Assembly (NCBI GenBank): GCA_038206395.1
Contig: JBBRAX010000041.1
Span: 1 to 64,000 of the forward strand
Origin: JAGSPQ01 sp038206395
GTDB taxonomy: Bacteria; Myxococcota; Myxococcia; Myxococcales; Myxococcaceae
Length of the DNA stretch: 64,000 nucleotides
Direction of reading: 5' to 3'
Positions 15,634-23,918 of this stretch are shown one piece after another (positions within the stretch are counted from its first letter, which is position 1; each line of letters begins with the position of its first letter). Under the pieces are notes generated by a model. That model worked only from the letters and a program-made list of their open reading frames with translations, was not told the DNA's origin and searched no databases. The position numbers and the translations under genes were made by a program.

Positions 15634-17613
15634 ATGAGGCGATTGCTGCGCGCGCTGGCGGTCGGAGCGGGCTTCGGCCTCGTCCTCTTCGCTCTCGAAG
15701 GTGCGCTCGTCCTGAAGACGGGGGCGATCGGGCTCAACCTCGACACCGAAGGGCCCTTCGCGGCGCTCTTCGCGGCGGTGCGGCCGCTGCTGCCGTCGCT
15801 GCTCGGGCGCGTGCTGCTCACGTACCTGCTCGGAGGTGCGGCGCTGGGAGCGGCGGCGGTGACGCTCTCGGCGTTGGCGCTGTCGCACCAGGCGGGCCGG
15901 TTCAAATGGGCAGCGGTGTTCGTGCTCGAGTGGCTGGTGTTGGCGGCGGGCTTGATGGTGCTGCGCGCGGTGGAAAGGCCGGCGCTCTTCGATGATCTGC
16001 AGTGGTTCCGGCCGGTGCTGACGTGGCTGGTGCTTCACGGGCAGCCCTGGCACGCGCAGGCATTTTTGGCGGGCTGGTGCGCGGCGCACGTCGGGCTCGC
16101 AGCGAGAAAACCAAAGCGGGGCGCCACGAGGCTGCACTGGGGCCGGCTGTTGCCGGTGGCCGCGGTGCTTCTGCTTGCTGGGGTTGGCGTCAGTCTGCTG
16201 GGGCGGGGGAAGGGCGGGGCGGCTGGGCTGACGGTGCTGATCGGCGTCGACGCGTTCCGGCCCGATCGGCTGGCGGCGTATGGCGGCAGGGGGGACGTGG
16301 CGCCGAACCTCGACGCGTTCGCGAAAGACGCAACGGTGTTCGAGCGGGCCTTCACGCCGCTGGCGCAGACGGAGCCCGCGTGGCGAAGCCTGCTGACGGG
16401 GCGGTACCCTCCGGCGACGGGCGTGCGTTACCCGCTGACCGCCCAGGCGCGCTGGGCGCCGCTGCCGACCTTCACAGCCGCGCTCGAGAAGGCGGGGGTG
16501 CACACCCACTGGGCGACGGACTGCTCGCGGTTCAACCACCAGGGCGAGCTTTCAGGCTTTGCAGATCGCGCGCAGCCGCCGAAGGGCGCGATCAACTTCG
16601 CGCTCGAGAAGATGCGGTTTCGCGCGGTGGGGGTGGTGGCCGACAACCGGCTGGGCGCGTGGCTGTTGCCCGAGCTGATCGACAACCGCGCGCTCGCGGG
16701 CGTGCACGACCCGGTGGGCTACGCAAAGCGGCTGGCGCGGCGGCTGGTGAACGCGGCGAACGAAGGCCCGGCGTTCTTTGCGTGGCATGCGACGGCGGCG
16801 CACTTCCCCGGAGATCCGACCTGGCCGTTCTACCGGAAGTGGGTGAGGCCGGACGCTGCGCTGGAAAGGAAGCTGCGAATGCAGTTCACGCCCATCGCGG
16901 GCGGCGAGCACCCGGGCCCGGCGGCGGCGTGGACGCGGGCAGACTCGGAAGCGCTGTACGACGAGTTGCTGGCGCAGGCCGACGCGCAGGTGGGCGTGCT
17001 GCTGAAGGCCCTGAAGGACGCGGGGCGGTACGACGAAGCGACGATCATCGTCTTCTCGGATCACGGCGAGAGCTTCCACCCCGACTTCGATGCACTGGGC
17101 GGAGCGACGCCGGTGCACGGCGCCCGGCTTCGCGAAGAAGAGAACCACGTCGTGCTGCTGGTGAAGCCGCCGCACGCGCGGAAGGTTGAACGGGTGAAGG
17201 CGCTGGTGCGGTTGACGGATCTCGGCCCCACGATTCTCGAGCTCGCGAAGGTCGGGCCGATGGCGGACCTCGATGGCGCGTCGCTGAAGGGCTTGCTCGA
17301 TGGAAGGGAAGAAGCGCCGCGGCTTCTCTACGCCGAGACGGGGTACACCCACGCGAGCCCGGTGGCCTTCGATGCGGCGCACGCGTCGGGCGCTCCGCGC
17401 ACGTTCGAGGCGTACGCGGTGCGGCCCGATGGGGTGGTCGAGATGTCGGCCGCGGCGCACGACAGTGTGATGAAGGAAAAAGACGTGGGCGCTTTCGATG
17501 GGCAGCACTGGCTGGTGCGAAGCCCGCGGGCCGACGGTACGGTGAGAGAGACGTGTGACGGAAACTGCGAGGCGCTGGCTGCGTACCTCGATGCGCACAG
17601 GGACAATCAATGA
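15634..17613 (+). CDS. Membrane-anchored sulfatase/phosphotransferase-like enzyme (alkaline phosphatase superfamily)
   Basis: A 659-residue protein with about five N-terminal membrane segments (residues 5-190) followed by a large extracytoplasmic catalytic domain. The domain opens with TVLIGVDAFRPDRLAAYGG, where Asp206 is a metal ligand, and later has IIVFSDHGESF, the second metal-binding motif. The nucleophile position reads QTEPAWRSLLTGRYPP, with Thr246 in place of the Cys/Ser of true sulfatases. A Thr nucleophile is typical of LtaS- and EptA-like phosphoglycerol/phosphoethanolamine transferases. Substrate unknown. It overlaps the next gene by four bases. Confidence 0.75.
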   Translation: MRRLLRALAVGAGFGLVLFALEGALVLKTGAIGLNLDTEGPFAALFAAVRPLLPSLLGRVLLTYLLGGAALGAAAVTLSALALSHQAGRFKWAAVFVLEWLVLAAGLMVLRAVERPALFDDLQWFRPVLTWLVLHGQPWHAQAFLAGWCAAHVGLAARKPKRGATRLHWGRLLPVAAVLLLAGVGVSLLGRGKGGAAGLTVLIGVDAFRPDRLAAYGGRGDVAPNLDAFAKDATVFERAFTPLAQTEPAWRSLLTGRYPPATGVRYPLTAQARWAPLPTFTAALEKAGVHTHWATDCSRFNHQGELSGFADRAQPPKGAINFALEKMRFRAVGVVADNRLGAWLLPELIDNRALAGVHDPVGYAKRLARRLVNAANEGPAFFAWHATAAHFPGDPTWPFYRKWVRPDAALERKLRMQFTPIAGGEHPGPAAAWTRADSEALYDELLAQADAQVGVLLKALKDAGRYDEATIIVFSDHGESFHPDFDALGGATPVHGARLREEENHVVLLVKPPHARKVERVKALVRLTDLGPTILELAKVGPMADLDGASLKGLLDGREEAPRLLYAETGYTHASPVAFDAAHASGAPRTFEAYAVRPDGVVEMSAAAHDSVMKEKDVGAFDGQHWLVRSPRADGTVRETCDGNCEALAAYLDAHRDNQ

Positions 17614-18074
17614 CAGCGAAGAGCCTTCAAGAGACGTATGCGCCGCACAACGCGTGCTTCGGCTGCGGCCCGGCGAACGAGAAGGGGCTGCGCATTCGCA
17701 GCTTCGTGGAAGGCGAGACGTATGTGGCGAGCTGGACGCCGCAGAAGTACCACGAGGCGTTTCCGGGCGTGCTGAACGGCGGCATCATCGGCACGCTGCT
17801 CGACTGCCACTTGAACTGGGCGGCGACCCACCACCTCATGCTCAAGGCGTCAGCCGACAGTCCTCCCTGCACGGTGACGTCGGACTACGCGATCGTGCTC
17901 AAGCGGCCGTGCCCGACCGATGGGCCCCTGACGCTGAGCGCGAGGGTGGTGGAGTCGTCGGCAGATCGCGCGACGGTCGAAGGCACGCTGGAGTCTCAAG
18001 GCAAGGTGCGCGCGACGTGCCGCGGGACCTTCGTCGCCGTGAAGGAAGGCCACCCGGCCTACCACCGCTGGTAG
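17610..18074 (+). CDS. Hotdog-fold thioesterase (PaaI/4HBT-like)
   Basis: A 154-residue single-domain protein with the features of the PaaI/THEM4 hotdog group: an N-terminal NACFGCGPANEKGLRI motif, then HEAFPGVLNGGIIGTLLDCH, in which the HxxxPGxxxGG-type turn and following acidic residue form the active site, and VKEGHPAY at the end. Such enzymes hydrolyse acyl-CoA thioesters in the cytoplasm; the acyl group cannot be read from sequence. ATG overlaps the stop of the previous gene. It converges with the minus-strand nuoB 29 bases later. Confidence 0.8.
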   Translation: MTAKSLQETYAPHNACFGCGPANEKGLRIRSFVEGETYVASWTPQKYHEAFPGVLNGGIIGTLLDCHLNWAATHHLMLKASADSPPCTVTSDYAIVLKRPCPTDGPLTLSARVVESSADRATVEGTLESQGKVRATCRGTFVAVKEGHPAYHRW

Positions 18075-18103
18075 TCCCTCGACTGCGCTGATGGATGAAG
18101 GGC

Positions 18104-18667
18104 CTACTTCAGCTCGTTGGTCAACAGCTCGCGCTGACCCGGGCGCATCGGCAGCTTCTGGTTGTTGCCGAGGCTGTGGCGCTCGTTGGCGATCTGGTCC
18201 TGCAGCAGCATCAGACCGTCGAGGACCTGTTCGGGGCGCGGCGGGCAGCCAGGAATGTAGACGTCGACGGGGATGATGCGGTCGATGCCCTGCAGCACGG
18301 CGTAGTTATCGTAGAAGCCGCCCGATGAAGCGCAGACCCCGAAGGCCACGACCCACTTGGGCTCGGCCATCTGGTCGTAGACGCGCTTCAGAATCGGCGC
18401 CTGCTTCATGTTGATCGTGCCGACGACCATCAGCAGGTCGGCCTGGCGCGGCGAGAACCGGGGGAACTCGGCGCCGAAGCGCGCGATGTCGTAACGGCTG
18501 GCCGCGACGGACATGTATTCCATGCCGCAGCAAGCGGTGGCGAAGGGGTAGGTAAAGAGCGAGTACTTCCGCGCCCAGCCCAGGCCTTTGCTGACCATCT
18601 TTTCGAAGAACCCCATCGCGTCATCGCGACGGGTGGTGAACGCAGGGGCGACGTCGAGTTCAGCCAT
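18104..18667 (-). CDS. nuoB: NADH-quinone oxidoreductase subunit B, first copy
   Basis: NuoB holds iron-sulfur cluster N2, the last carrier before quinone in complex I. The 187-residue protein has the cluster ligands in FATACCGMEYM, VVAFGVCASSGG and VDVYIPGCPPRP. ATG 18667 lies two bases after the stop of the upstream nuoA. This pair (nuoAB) is on the minus strand, head to head with a second nuoABCD operon that carries its own NuoB. The C-terminal tail after the CPPRP motif (about 35 residues) is longer than in the second copy. Confidence 0.93.
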   Translation of the reverse strand: MAELDVAPAFTTRRDDAMGFFEKMVSKGLGWARKYSLFTYPFATACCGMEYMSVAASRYDIARFGAEFPRFSPRQADLLMVVGTINMKQAPILKRVYDQMAEPKWVVAFGVCASSGGFYDNYAVLQGIDRIIPVDVYIPGCPPRPEQVLDGLMLLQDQIANERHSLGNNQKLPMRPGQRELLTNELK

Positions 18668-18669
18668 GT

Positions 18670-19038
18670 TCAGCTCTCCCACTCCAGTGCGCCTTTCTTC
18701 CAGACGTAGATGAGGCCCACCACGAGCGTGCTGGCGAAGATCGCCATCGTCGCGTAGCCGAACCAGCCCAGCGCGCGGAAGTTCACCGCCCACGGGTAGA
18801 GAAACACCGCTTCGACGTCGAAGACGATGAAGAGCAGGGCCACGACGTAGAACTTCACCGCGAACCGCTGGCGGGCCGAGCCGATGACAGGGCTGCCGCA
18901 CTCGAAGGCGGCGTTCTTGATCGGGTTGGTGCTGCGGGGCCCGAGGCGGGTCGACAGCTGGGGGATGATGAAGGCGAGCGCGCCAGCCGCGAAGAGCACG
19001 GCGGCCACGGGCAGGTACGGAGTCAGGGGTGTATCCAT
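18670..19038 (-). CDS. nuoA: NADH-quinone oxidoreductase subunit A, first copy
   Basis: NuoA is a small membrane subunit of complex I. The 122-residue protein has three membrane segments and the family signature NAAFECGSPVIGSARQRF followed by FYVVALLFIVFDVEAVFLYP, with the conserved Glu/Asp in the second helix. I chose ATG 19038 (MDTPLTPYLPV); an upstream ATG (19077) would lie inside the promoter candidate. It is translated just before nuoB. Only A and B are in this minus-strand unit; the partner subunits would have to come from the opposite operon or elsewhere. Confidence 0.92.
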   Translation of the reverse strand: MDTPLTPYLPVAAVLFAAGALAFIIPQLSTRLGPRSTNPIKNAAFECGSPVIGSARQRFAVKFYVVALLFIVFDVEAVFLYPWAVNFRALGWFGYATMAIFASTLVVGLIYVWKKGALEWES

Positions 19039-19047
19039 CGCCGCGCC

Positions 19048-19077
19048 ACCATAGGGATCGTTAAGCCGCAGCGTCAA
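19048..19077 (-). promoter_or_regulatory. Candidate promoter for the minus-strand nuoAB
   Basis: On the minus strand TTGACG (19077-19072) is followed after 18 bases by TATGGT (19053-19048, four of six matches). The start codon at 19038 would leave a very short leader. Confidence 0.4.
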
Positions 19078-19097
19078 AGCAAATGGGCTGTCGGCGC

Positions 19098-19126
19098 TTG
19101 ACAGATCCGGGCGGCTGACCGACGTA
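19098..19126 (+). promoter_or_regulatory. Possible promoter for the plus-strand nuoABCD operon
   Basis: A perfect TTGACA (19098-19103) lies 31 bases before the GTG start of nuoA. The region 17 bases downstream (GACGTA, 19121) is a poor -10, so only the -35 is convincing. The two divergent nuo units share this 95-base gap. Confidence 0.3.
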
Positions 19127-19133
19127 GCTGCCC

Positions 19134-19520
19134 GTGCAATTCGACTTCGCGTTGGTGCTGGCTTTTGCGGCGGCGGCGATCGGGTTCGGGGTGGTCAACC
19201 TGACCGTGGGCCGTTTCCTGCGCCCCACTGTGCCGTCGCCCGAAAAAGACCTCGCCTACGAGTGTGGCGAGAAGCCAATTGGCACCGGCTGGTTCAACTT
19301 CAACCCGCGCTTCTACGTCGTCGCCTTGATCTTCGTGGTGTTCGAGGTCGAGATCGCGCTGACGCTGCCGGTGGCGATGGTGTTCCGGAAGTGGGTGTAC
19401 GGAGGGCAGGGCTCGGTGGCGCTGGTTTCGCTGGTGCTCTTCCTCGCGATCCTGGCGGGGGGCCTCGTCTGGGTCTGGTCGCGCCGAGATCTCGACTGGG
19501 TGAAGGGAGAAAGGCCGTGA
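19134..19520 (+). CDS. nuoA: NADH-quinone oxidoreductase subunit A, second copy
   Basis: A second NuoA of 128 residues with three membrane helices. The signature is KDLAYECGEKPIGTGWFNF followed by FYVVALIFVVFEVEIALTLP. It differs clearly from the minus-strand copy (ECGEKPIG against ECGSPVIG, and Glu in place of Asp in the second helix), so the two are diverged paralogues and not a recent duplication. Start is GTG. It overlaps the next GTG start by four bases (GTGA), the coupling used throughout this operon. Confidence 0.92.
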   Translation: MQFDFALVLAFAAAAIGFGVVNLTVGRFLRPTVPSPEKDLAYECGEKPIGTGWFNFNPRFYVVALIFVVFEVEIALTLPVAMVFRKWVYGGQGSVALVSLVLFLAILAGGLVWVWSRRDLDWVKGERP

Positions 19521-20032
19521 GCGGAAACAAGGGCTACGCGCACGACCCGGGGCAGGGGGCGGCGATGGTGACGCTCGACTCGAAGATGATCGACCAGCTG
19601 GTCAACTGGAGCCGCGCCAGTTCGCTGCACTACCTGCTCTTCGGCCTCGCCTGCTGCGGGATCGAGCTGATGCAGACGGGGGGGCCGCGGTCGGATCTCG
19701 ATCGCTTTGGCTCGGTGTTTCGCGCGACCCCGCGGCAGTCGGATCTGATGATCGTGGCCGGGACGCTGACCTACAAAATGGCCCTGCGCTGCCAGCTGCT
19801 CTACCAGCAGATGGCCGACCCGAAGTGGGTGATCTCGATGGGCTCGTGCGCGAACTGCGGCGGCCTCTTCCAGCTCGCGTACTCGGTGGCGAAGGGCGTG
19901 GACAAGATGATCCCCGTCGACGTGTACGTGCCGGGTTGCCCGCCGCGGCCCGAGGCGCTGACCGAAGGGTTCCTGCGCATTCAAGAGTTGGTGAAGCGCG
20001 ACACGCTGAAAGCGCGGCGGGCGTCGAAGTGA
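19517..20032 (+). CDS. nuoB: NADH-quinone oxidoreductase subunit B, second copy
   Basis: The second NuoB, 171 residues from the GTG that overlaps the nuoA stop; an internal ATG (MVTLDSK) is a possible alternative. Cluster N2 ligands are present in FGLACCGIELM, ISMGSCANCGG and VDVYVPGCPPRP. It differs from the first copy at the positions around these motifs (GIELMQTGGPRSDLDRFGS against GMEYMSVAASRYDIARFGA). It is followed directly by nuoC, nuoD, so this copy probably serves the main complex. Confidence 0.92.
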   Translation: MSGNKGYAHDPGQGAAMVTLDSKMIDQLVNWSRASSLHYLLFGLACCGIELMQTGGPRSDLDRFGSVFRATPRQSDLMIVAGTLTYKMALRCQLLYQQMADPKWVISMGSCANCGGLFQLAYSVAKGVDKMIPVDVYVPGCPPRPEALTEGFLRIQELVKRDTLKARRASK

Positions 20033-20568
20033 GCCACGCGGCGCTGGCCCTGAAGTTCGGCGAGGCGATTGGCCCGCTGGTGGCCGGGTCGAAAGATCCG
20101 CACTTCACGGTGCGCGCCGATGCGTGGCTGGGCGTCTGCGAGCACCTGAAGGGAACGTTGGGCTTCGATTTTCTTCAAGACCTCACCGCCACGGATCACC
20201 CGAAGGAAGGGAAGCTGAAGCTGGTGGCGCATTTCTATGGCTACGGCCACCGCACGATGCTGGCGGCGAAGGTCGAGCTGCCGCGCATCGGAGCGACGGT
20301 GGCGAGCCTTGCGAACGTCTGGCGCGCGGCCGAGTGGATGGAACGCGAGGCCTTCGACATGTTCGGCATCGTCTTCGAGGGCCACCCGGATCTGCGCCGC
20401 GTGCTGTTGCCAGACGACTGGGTGGGGCACCCGCTGCGAAAGGACTACGTCGAGGCAGGCGGCTATCGCGAGATCAGCAACGAGCGCGACAACCCGCTGG
20501 ATCAGTACCTCGAGCTCGATCGCAAGGTGCGCGCGGTGATGGACAGCGCGGTGAAGGCGGCCGAGTAG
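20029..20568 (+). CDS. nuoC: NADH-quinone oxidoreductase subunit C
   Basis: NuoC belongs to the peripheral arm module that connects NuoB and NuoD. This 179-residue protein starts at a GTG overlapping the nuoB stop. The family signature is ERE(A)FDMFGIVFEGHPDLRR near residue 105-123, followed by LLPDDWVGHPLRKDY. It is a separate gene, not fused to nuoD as in E. coli. nuoD begins on the base after its stop. Confidence 0.93.
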   Translation: MSHAALALKFGEAIGPLVAGSKDPHFTVRADAWLGVCEHLKGTLGFDFLQDLTATDHPKEGKLKLVAHFYGYGHRTMLAAKVELPRIGATVASLANVWRAAEWMEREAFDMFGIVFEGHPDLRRVLLPDDWVGHPLRKDYVEAGGYREISNERDNPLDQYLELDRKVRAVMDSAVKAAE

Positions 20569-21735
20569 ATGGCGCTCGATCAGCTGCTGATCACGCGGAA
20601 GTTCGGCGCCGGCGCGCAGGACGAGATGATCCTCAACGTCGGGCCGCAGCACCCGTCGACGCATGGCGTGATCAACTTCATCGTCCACGCGGATGGCGAG
20701 GTGATCTATCGCGCGGTGCCCGAGGTCGGCTACCTGCACCGCTCGCTCGAGAAGATCGGCGAGATCGTGACGTGGACGGGGTACATGCCGTTCACCGATC
20801 GCGTCGACTACATCGCGGCGATGTTCGCCAATGAAGGGTGGGCGCTGGCGGTCGAAAAGTTGTTGGGGGTCGAGGCGCCTGCACGGGCGCAGTACCTGCG
20901 GGCGATCTCGTGCGAGCTCAACCGCATCGGGTCGCACCTGATCTCGATCGGCACGATGGCGATGGACGTCGGGGCCACGACTCCCTTCCCGTACGCGCTG
21001 CGCGAGCGTGAGGCGATCAACGATCTGATCGAGGCGCTGTGCGGCGCGCGGCTGACCTTCAACTACCACCGCATCGGCGGCGTCGCGTACGACCTGCCGC
21101 CGGGCTGGGCGGATCGCTGTACGGCATTCTTGAACCACTTCGACCTGGTGCTCAGCGAGTGGGATCGTTTGATCTCGGGCAACGAGATCTACCTGCAGCG
21201 CCTCGCCGGCCTCGCGACGGTGAGCGCCGAGATGGCGATCGACTACGGCCTGGTCGGCCCGAACCTGCGCGGCTCTGGCGTCGAGTTCGATCTTCGCAAG
21301 GCGCACCCGTACGGCGCTTACCGCGACTTCGACTTCGAGGTTCCCATCGGCCGTGCGTACGCCGGTGCAAAGCGTGGCGCGAAGGTTGGCGACTGCTACG
21401 ACCGCTTCTACGTGCGCGTGCTCGAGTGCCGCGAGTCGCTGAAGATCGTGCGGCAGGCATTGGCGAAGCTGCCGCCGGGTGAGGTGATGGCGAAGGTGCC
21501 CAAGCGCATCAAGCCGCCGCCGGGCGAGGTGATGGTGCGGGTCGAGTCGGCGCGCGGCGAGATGGGCTGGTACGTGGTCAGCGATGGGGGCGAGCGCGCG
21601 TACCGGGTGCGCGAACGCACGGGCTCGTTTTTGGCGATGGGCATCGTCGAAGAGCTGTCGAAGGGGCTGATGATCGCCGACTTGATCGCGTTGATCGCGT
21701 CGCTGGACGTGGTCGCTCCGGAGATCGACCGGTGA
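20569..21735 (+). CDS. nuoD: NADH-quinone oxidoreductase subunit D
   Basis: NuoD is the 49-kDa-type subunit that helps form the quinone site. The 388-residue protein begins soon after with NVGPQHPSTHGVINF (the conserved HPSTHG loop) and includes PEVGYLHRSLEKI. The conserved loop at the quinone cavity and the C-terminal DLIALIASLDVVAPEIDR are intact. The family ending is usually 'D.V...IDR', as here. The stop overlaps the GTG of crcB, not of nuoE, which would be normal. Confidence 0.95.
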   Translation: MALDQLLITRKFGAGAQDEMILNVGPQHPSTHGVINFIVHADGEVIYRAVPEVGYLHRSLEKIGEIVTWTGYMPFTDRVDYIAAMFANEGWALAVEKLLGVEAPARAQYLRAISCELNRIGSHLISIGTMAMDVGATTPFPYALREREAINDLIEALCGARLTFNYHRIGGVAYDLPPGWADRCTAFLNHFDLVLSEWDRLISGNEIYLQRLAGLATVSAEMAIDYGLVGPNLRGSGVEFDLRKAHPYGAYRDFDFEVPIGRAYAGAKRGAKVGDCYDRFYVRVLECRESLKIVRQALAKLPPGEVMAKVPKRIKPPPGEVMVRVESARGEMGWYVVSDGGERAYRVRERTGSFLAMGIVEELSKGLMIADLIALIASLDVVAPEIDR

Positions 21736-22097
21736 AGGTGCTGCTGGTCGCGTTGGGTGGGGCCCTGGGCTCGGTGGCGCGGTACGGCGTGGGCGAGCTC
21801 GCGCGGCGGTTCGTCCCCGGGTTTCCGTGGGGCACGCTGGCGGTGAACGTGATTGGCGGGGTGTTGATGGGCCTGGTCGCGGGCCGGCTGGCCGAAGCGC
21901 CGCAGGAAGATCTGCGCGTGTTCGCCGCAGTCGGCGTGCTGGGCGGCTTCACCACCTTCTCGGCGTTCTCGCTGGAGTCGGCGCAGTTCATTCAACGCCG
22001 CGAGCTCGGCCTGGCGGCGGGCTACGTCGGCTCGTCGGTGGCGCTGTCGATCGCCGCGATCTTCGTCGGGCTCTTCCTCGCGAGGGCGGGCCGGTGA
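21732..22097 (+). CDS. crcB: Fluoride ion channel CrcB/Fluc
   Basis: A 121-residue protein with four hydrophobic helices, the size of a Fluc fluoride channel subunit, which acts as an inverted dimer to let fluoride leave the cell. Family motifs are GGALGSVARYGVGELARR at residues 9-26, FPWGTLAVNVIGGVLMG at 32-48 with the conserved Asn, and VLGGFTTFSAFSLESAQ at 69-85 with the Phe and Ser/Thr residues of the ion path. It sits between nuoD and nuoH with four-base GTGA overlaps on both sides. No fluoride riboswitch was recognised. Confidence 0.92.
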   Translation: MKVLLVALGGALGSVARYGVGELARRFVPGFPWGTLAVNVIGGVLMGLVAGRLAEAPQEDLRVFAAVGVLGGFTTFSAFSLESAQFIQRRELGLAAGYVGSSVALSIAAIFVGLFLARAGR

Positions 22098-23362
22098 AGC
22101 AGCTGGTCGACCAGCTCGTCGTGCGGGTGGGGCAGGACCCGTCGACCTGGGTGCTGACGCCGTGGGCGTACCTCATCGCGATGATGGTGGCGGGCGTCGG
22201 GATGACGAGCTTCGCAGCGGTCTTCGCCGGCCTGACGTCGTACTGGGAACGCCGGGTCGCGGCGCGCATGCAGTCGCGCGTGGGGCCGAACCGCGTCGGG
22301 CCGTTCGGGCTGCTGCAGTGGGTCGCCGACGCGCTGAAGCTCATCATGAAGGAAGACCTGATCGCGTCTTCCGCGGATCGCGTGCTGTTCCGCCTCGCGC
22401 CGTACTTCCTGTTGATCGCGACGGTGACCACCTTCGTCGTGCTGCCCTTCGGCTACCGGCTTGGCGTCACCGACATGAACGTCGGGCTCTTCTTCCTCGT
22501 CGCGGCGACGGCGCTGTCGGTCATTGGCGTGTTGCTGTCGGGCTGGGCGTCGAACTCGAAGTGGTCGCTGTTCGGCGGCATGCGGGCGGCGGCGCAGGTG
22601 GTCAGCTACGAGGTGCCGGCAGGGCTTGCGGTGATGGTGCCGGTGATCGCGGCGGGCTCGCTGTCGCTTCACACCATCATCCGCGCGCAGGGCGGCTTCC
22701 CGTGGGACTGGTTCATGTTCCAGACGCCGATGGGGTTCGCAGCATTCTTCGTGCTCTTCCTCGCGCTGCTGGCCGAGGGCAACCGCACGCCTTTCGATCT
22801 TCCCGAGGCCGAGAGCGAGCTCGTCAGTGGCTACAACACCGAGTACTCGGGCATTCGCTTCGGGTACTTCTTCCTCGCCGAGTGGGGAAACCTCTGGGTG
22901 ATGTCGGCGCTGGTGACGACGCTGTTCCTCGGCGGGTGGCAGGTGCCGGGCGTGTCGATGCCGCAGCTGTTCGCGTGGGAACAGGCGGACGTGGTGCCGA
23001 TGTGGTTCTTCGCGGCGTCGCTGCTGGTGTTCTGCACGAAGGTTGTCGTGCTGGTGAACGTGATCATCTGGATTCGCTGGACGCTGCCGCGCTTCCGCGT
23101 CGATCAGATGATGTCGCTTTGCTGGAAGTGGCTGGTGCCGATCGCGCTGGGCTGCCTGGTGCTCGCCGCGGCGACGGAAGTGGCGAGCTTCGAGCTGTTC
23201 GGGCCGAGCGCTCGCCTGCAGGCGCCGCTGACGTCGGTGCGCGGCGTGCTGCACTTCGTGTTCTTCGTCGCGACGGGCGGCGTGCCGTTGGTGCTCTTCG
23301 CCCGAAAGGTGGCGCGCAACATTCGCCTCACCGGCGAAAGGGCCGACCTGGGGAACTGGTGA
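22094..23362 (+). CDS. nuoH: NADH-quinone oxidoreductase subunit H
   Basis: NuoH is the membrane subunit that joins the quinone cavity to the proton pumps. The 422-residue protein starts at the GTG overlapping the crcB stop. It has about eight to nine membrane helices and the characteristic RMQSRVGPNRVGPFGLLQWV, then EGNRTPFDLPEAESELVSGY with FNTEYSG-type continuation (YNTEYSGIRF). Length is somewhat above the E. coli protein (about 325) because of added helices at the ends. The stop overlaps the nuoI ATG. Confidence 0.94.
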   Translation: MKQLVDQLVVRVGQDPSTWVLTPWAYLIAMMVAGVGMTSFAAVFAGLTSYWERRVAARMQSRVGPNRVGPFGLLQWVADALKLIMKEDLIASSADRVLFRLAPYFLLIATVTTFVVLPFGYRLGVTDMNVGLFFLVAATALSVIGVLLSGWASNSKWSLFGGMRAAAQVVSYEVPAGLAVMVPVIAAGSLSLHTIIRAQGGFPWDWFMFQTPMGFAAFFVLFLALLAEGNRTPFDLPEAESELVSGYNTEYSGIRFGYFFLAEWGNLWVMSALVTTLFLGGWQVPGVSMPQLFAWEQADVVPMWFFAASLLVFCTKVVVLVNVIIWIRWTLPRFRVDQMMSLCWKWLVPIALGCLVLAAATEVASFELFGPSARLQAPLTSVRGVLHFVFFVATGGVPLVLFARKVARNIRLTGERADLGNW

Positions 23363-23904
23363 TGTCGATCAAGGAAGCCGTCACCAGCGTGTGGGAAGGC
23401 ATGAGCATCACGCTCTCGTACATGTTCCGGCGGCCGATCACCGTGCAGTACGCGGGGCCCGAGACGTCGCAGCAGTCGATTCAGCACGCGCTGCCGTCGA
23501 GGTACCGCGGGCTGTTGGAAGTCGACATGGACACCTGCACCGCGTGCCAGGCGTGCGAGCGCGCGTGCCCGATCAACGTGATCGCGATCGAGATCGAGAA
23601 GGACCCGGCGAACCCGAAGCAGCGGGTGATGACCCGGTTCGACATCGACGCGGGCAAGTGTATGTTCTGCGGGCTCTGCGTCGAGCCCTGCCCCACGGGG
23701 TCGATTCAGCACTCGCGCGAGTTCGAGGCGAGCCAGACGAACCTGGACAACCTGGTGCTGCGGTTCGTGAAGCCCGAAGCGCCCGCGCTGCCCTACCGCC
23801 CGACGAAGGGGGCGACGGCCTACCCGCGGCGGGTCCTGGGTGAGATCACGCGGGAGCTGATCAAGCGCTGGGACACTCCGCCACCGCCTTTCAAAAGCGA
23901 GTAG
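23362..23904 (+). CDS. nuoI: NADH-quinone oxidoreductase subunit I
   Basis: NuoI carries two [4Fe-4S] clusters (N6a/N6b) of the peripheral arm. In this 180-residue protein the two ferredoxin motifs are CTACQACERACP near residues 57-68 and CMFCGLCVEPCP near 97-108. The amphipathic N-terminal helix that lies on the membrane is present. nuoJ does not follow as usual; an AgmX-like gene, a repeat element and two minus-strand genes come between. No nuoE, F or G is in the window. Confidence 0.94.
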   Translation: MSIKEAVTSVWEGMSITLSYMFRRPITVQYAGPETSQQSIQHALPSRYRGLLEVDMDTCTACQACERACPINVIAIEIEKDPANPKQRVMTRFDIDAGKCMFCGLCVEPCPTGSIQHSREFEASQTNLDNLVLRFVKPEAPALPYRPTKGATAYPRRVLGEITRELIKRWDTPPPPFKSE

Positions 23905-23918
23905 TCTGGCCGGCCTTC

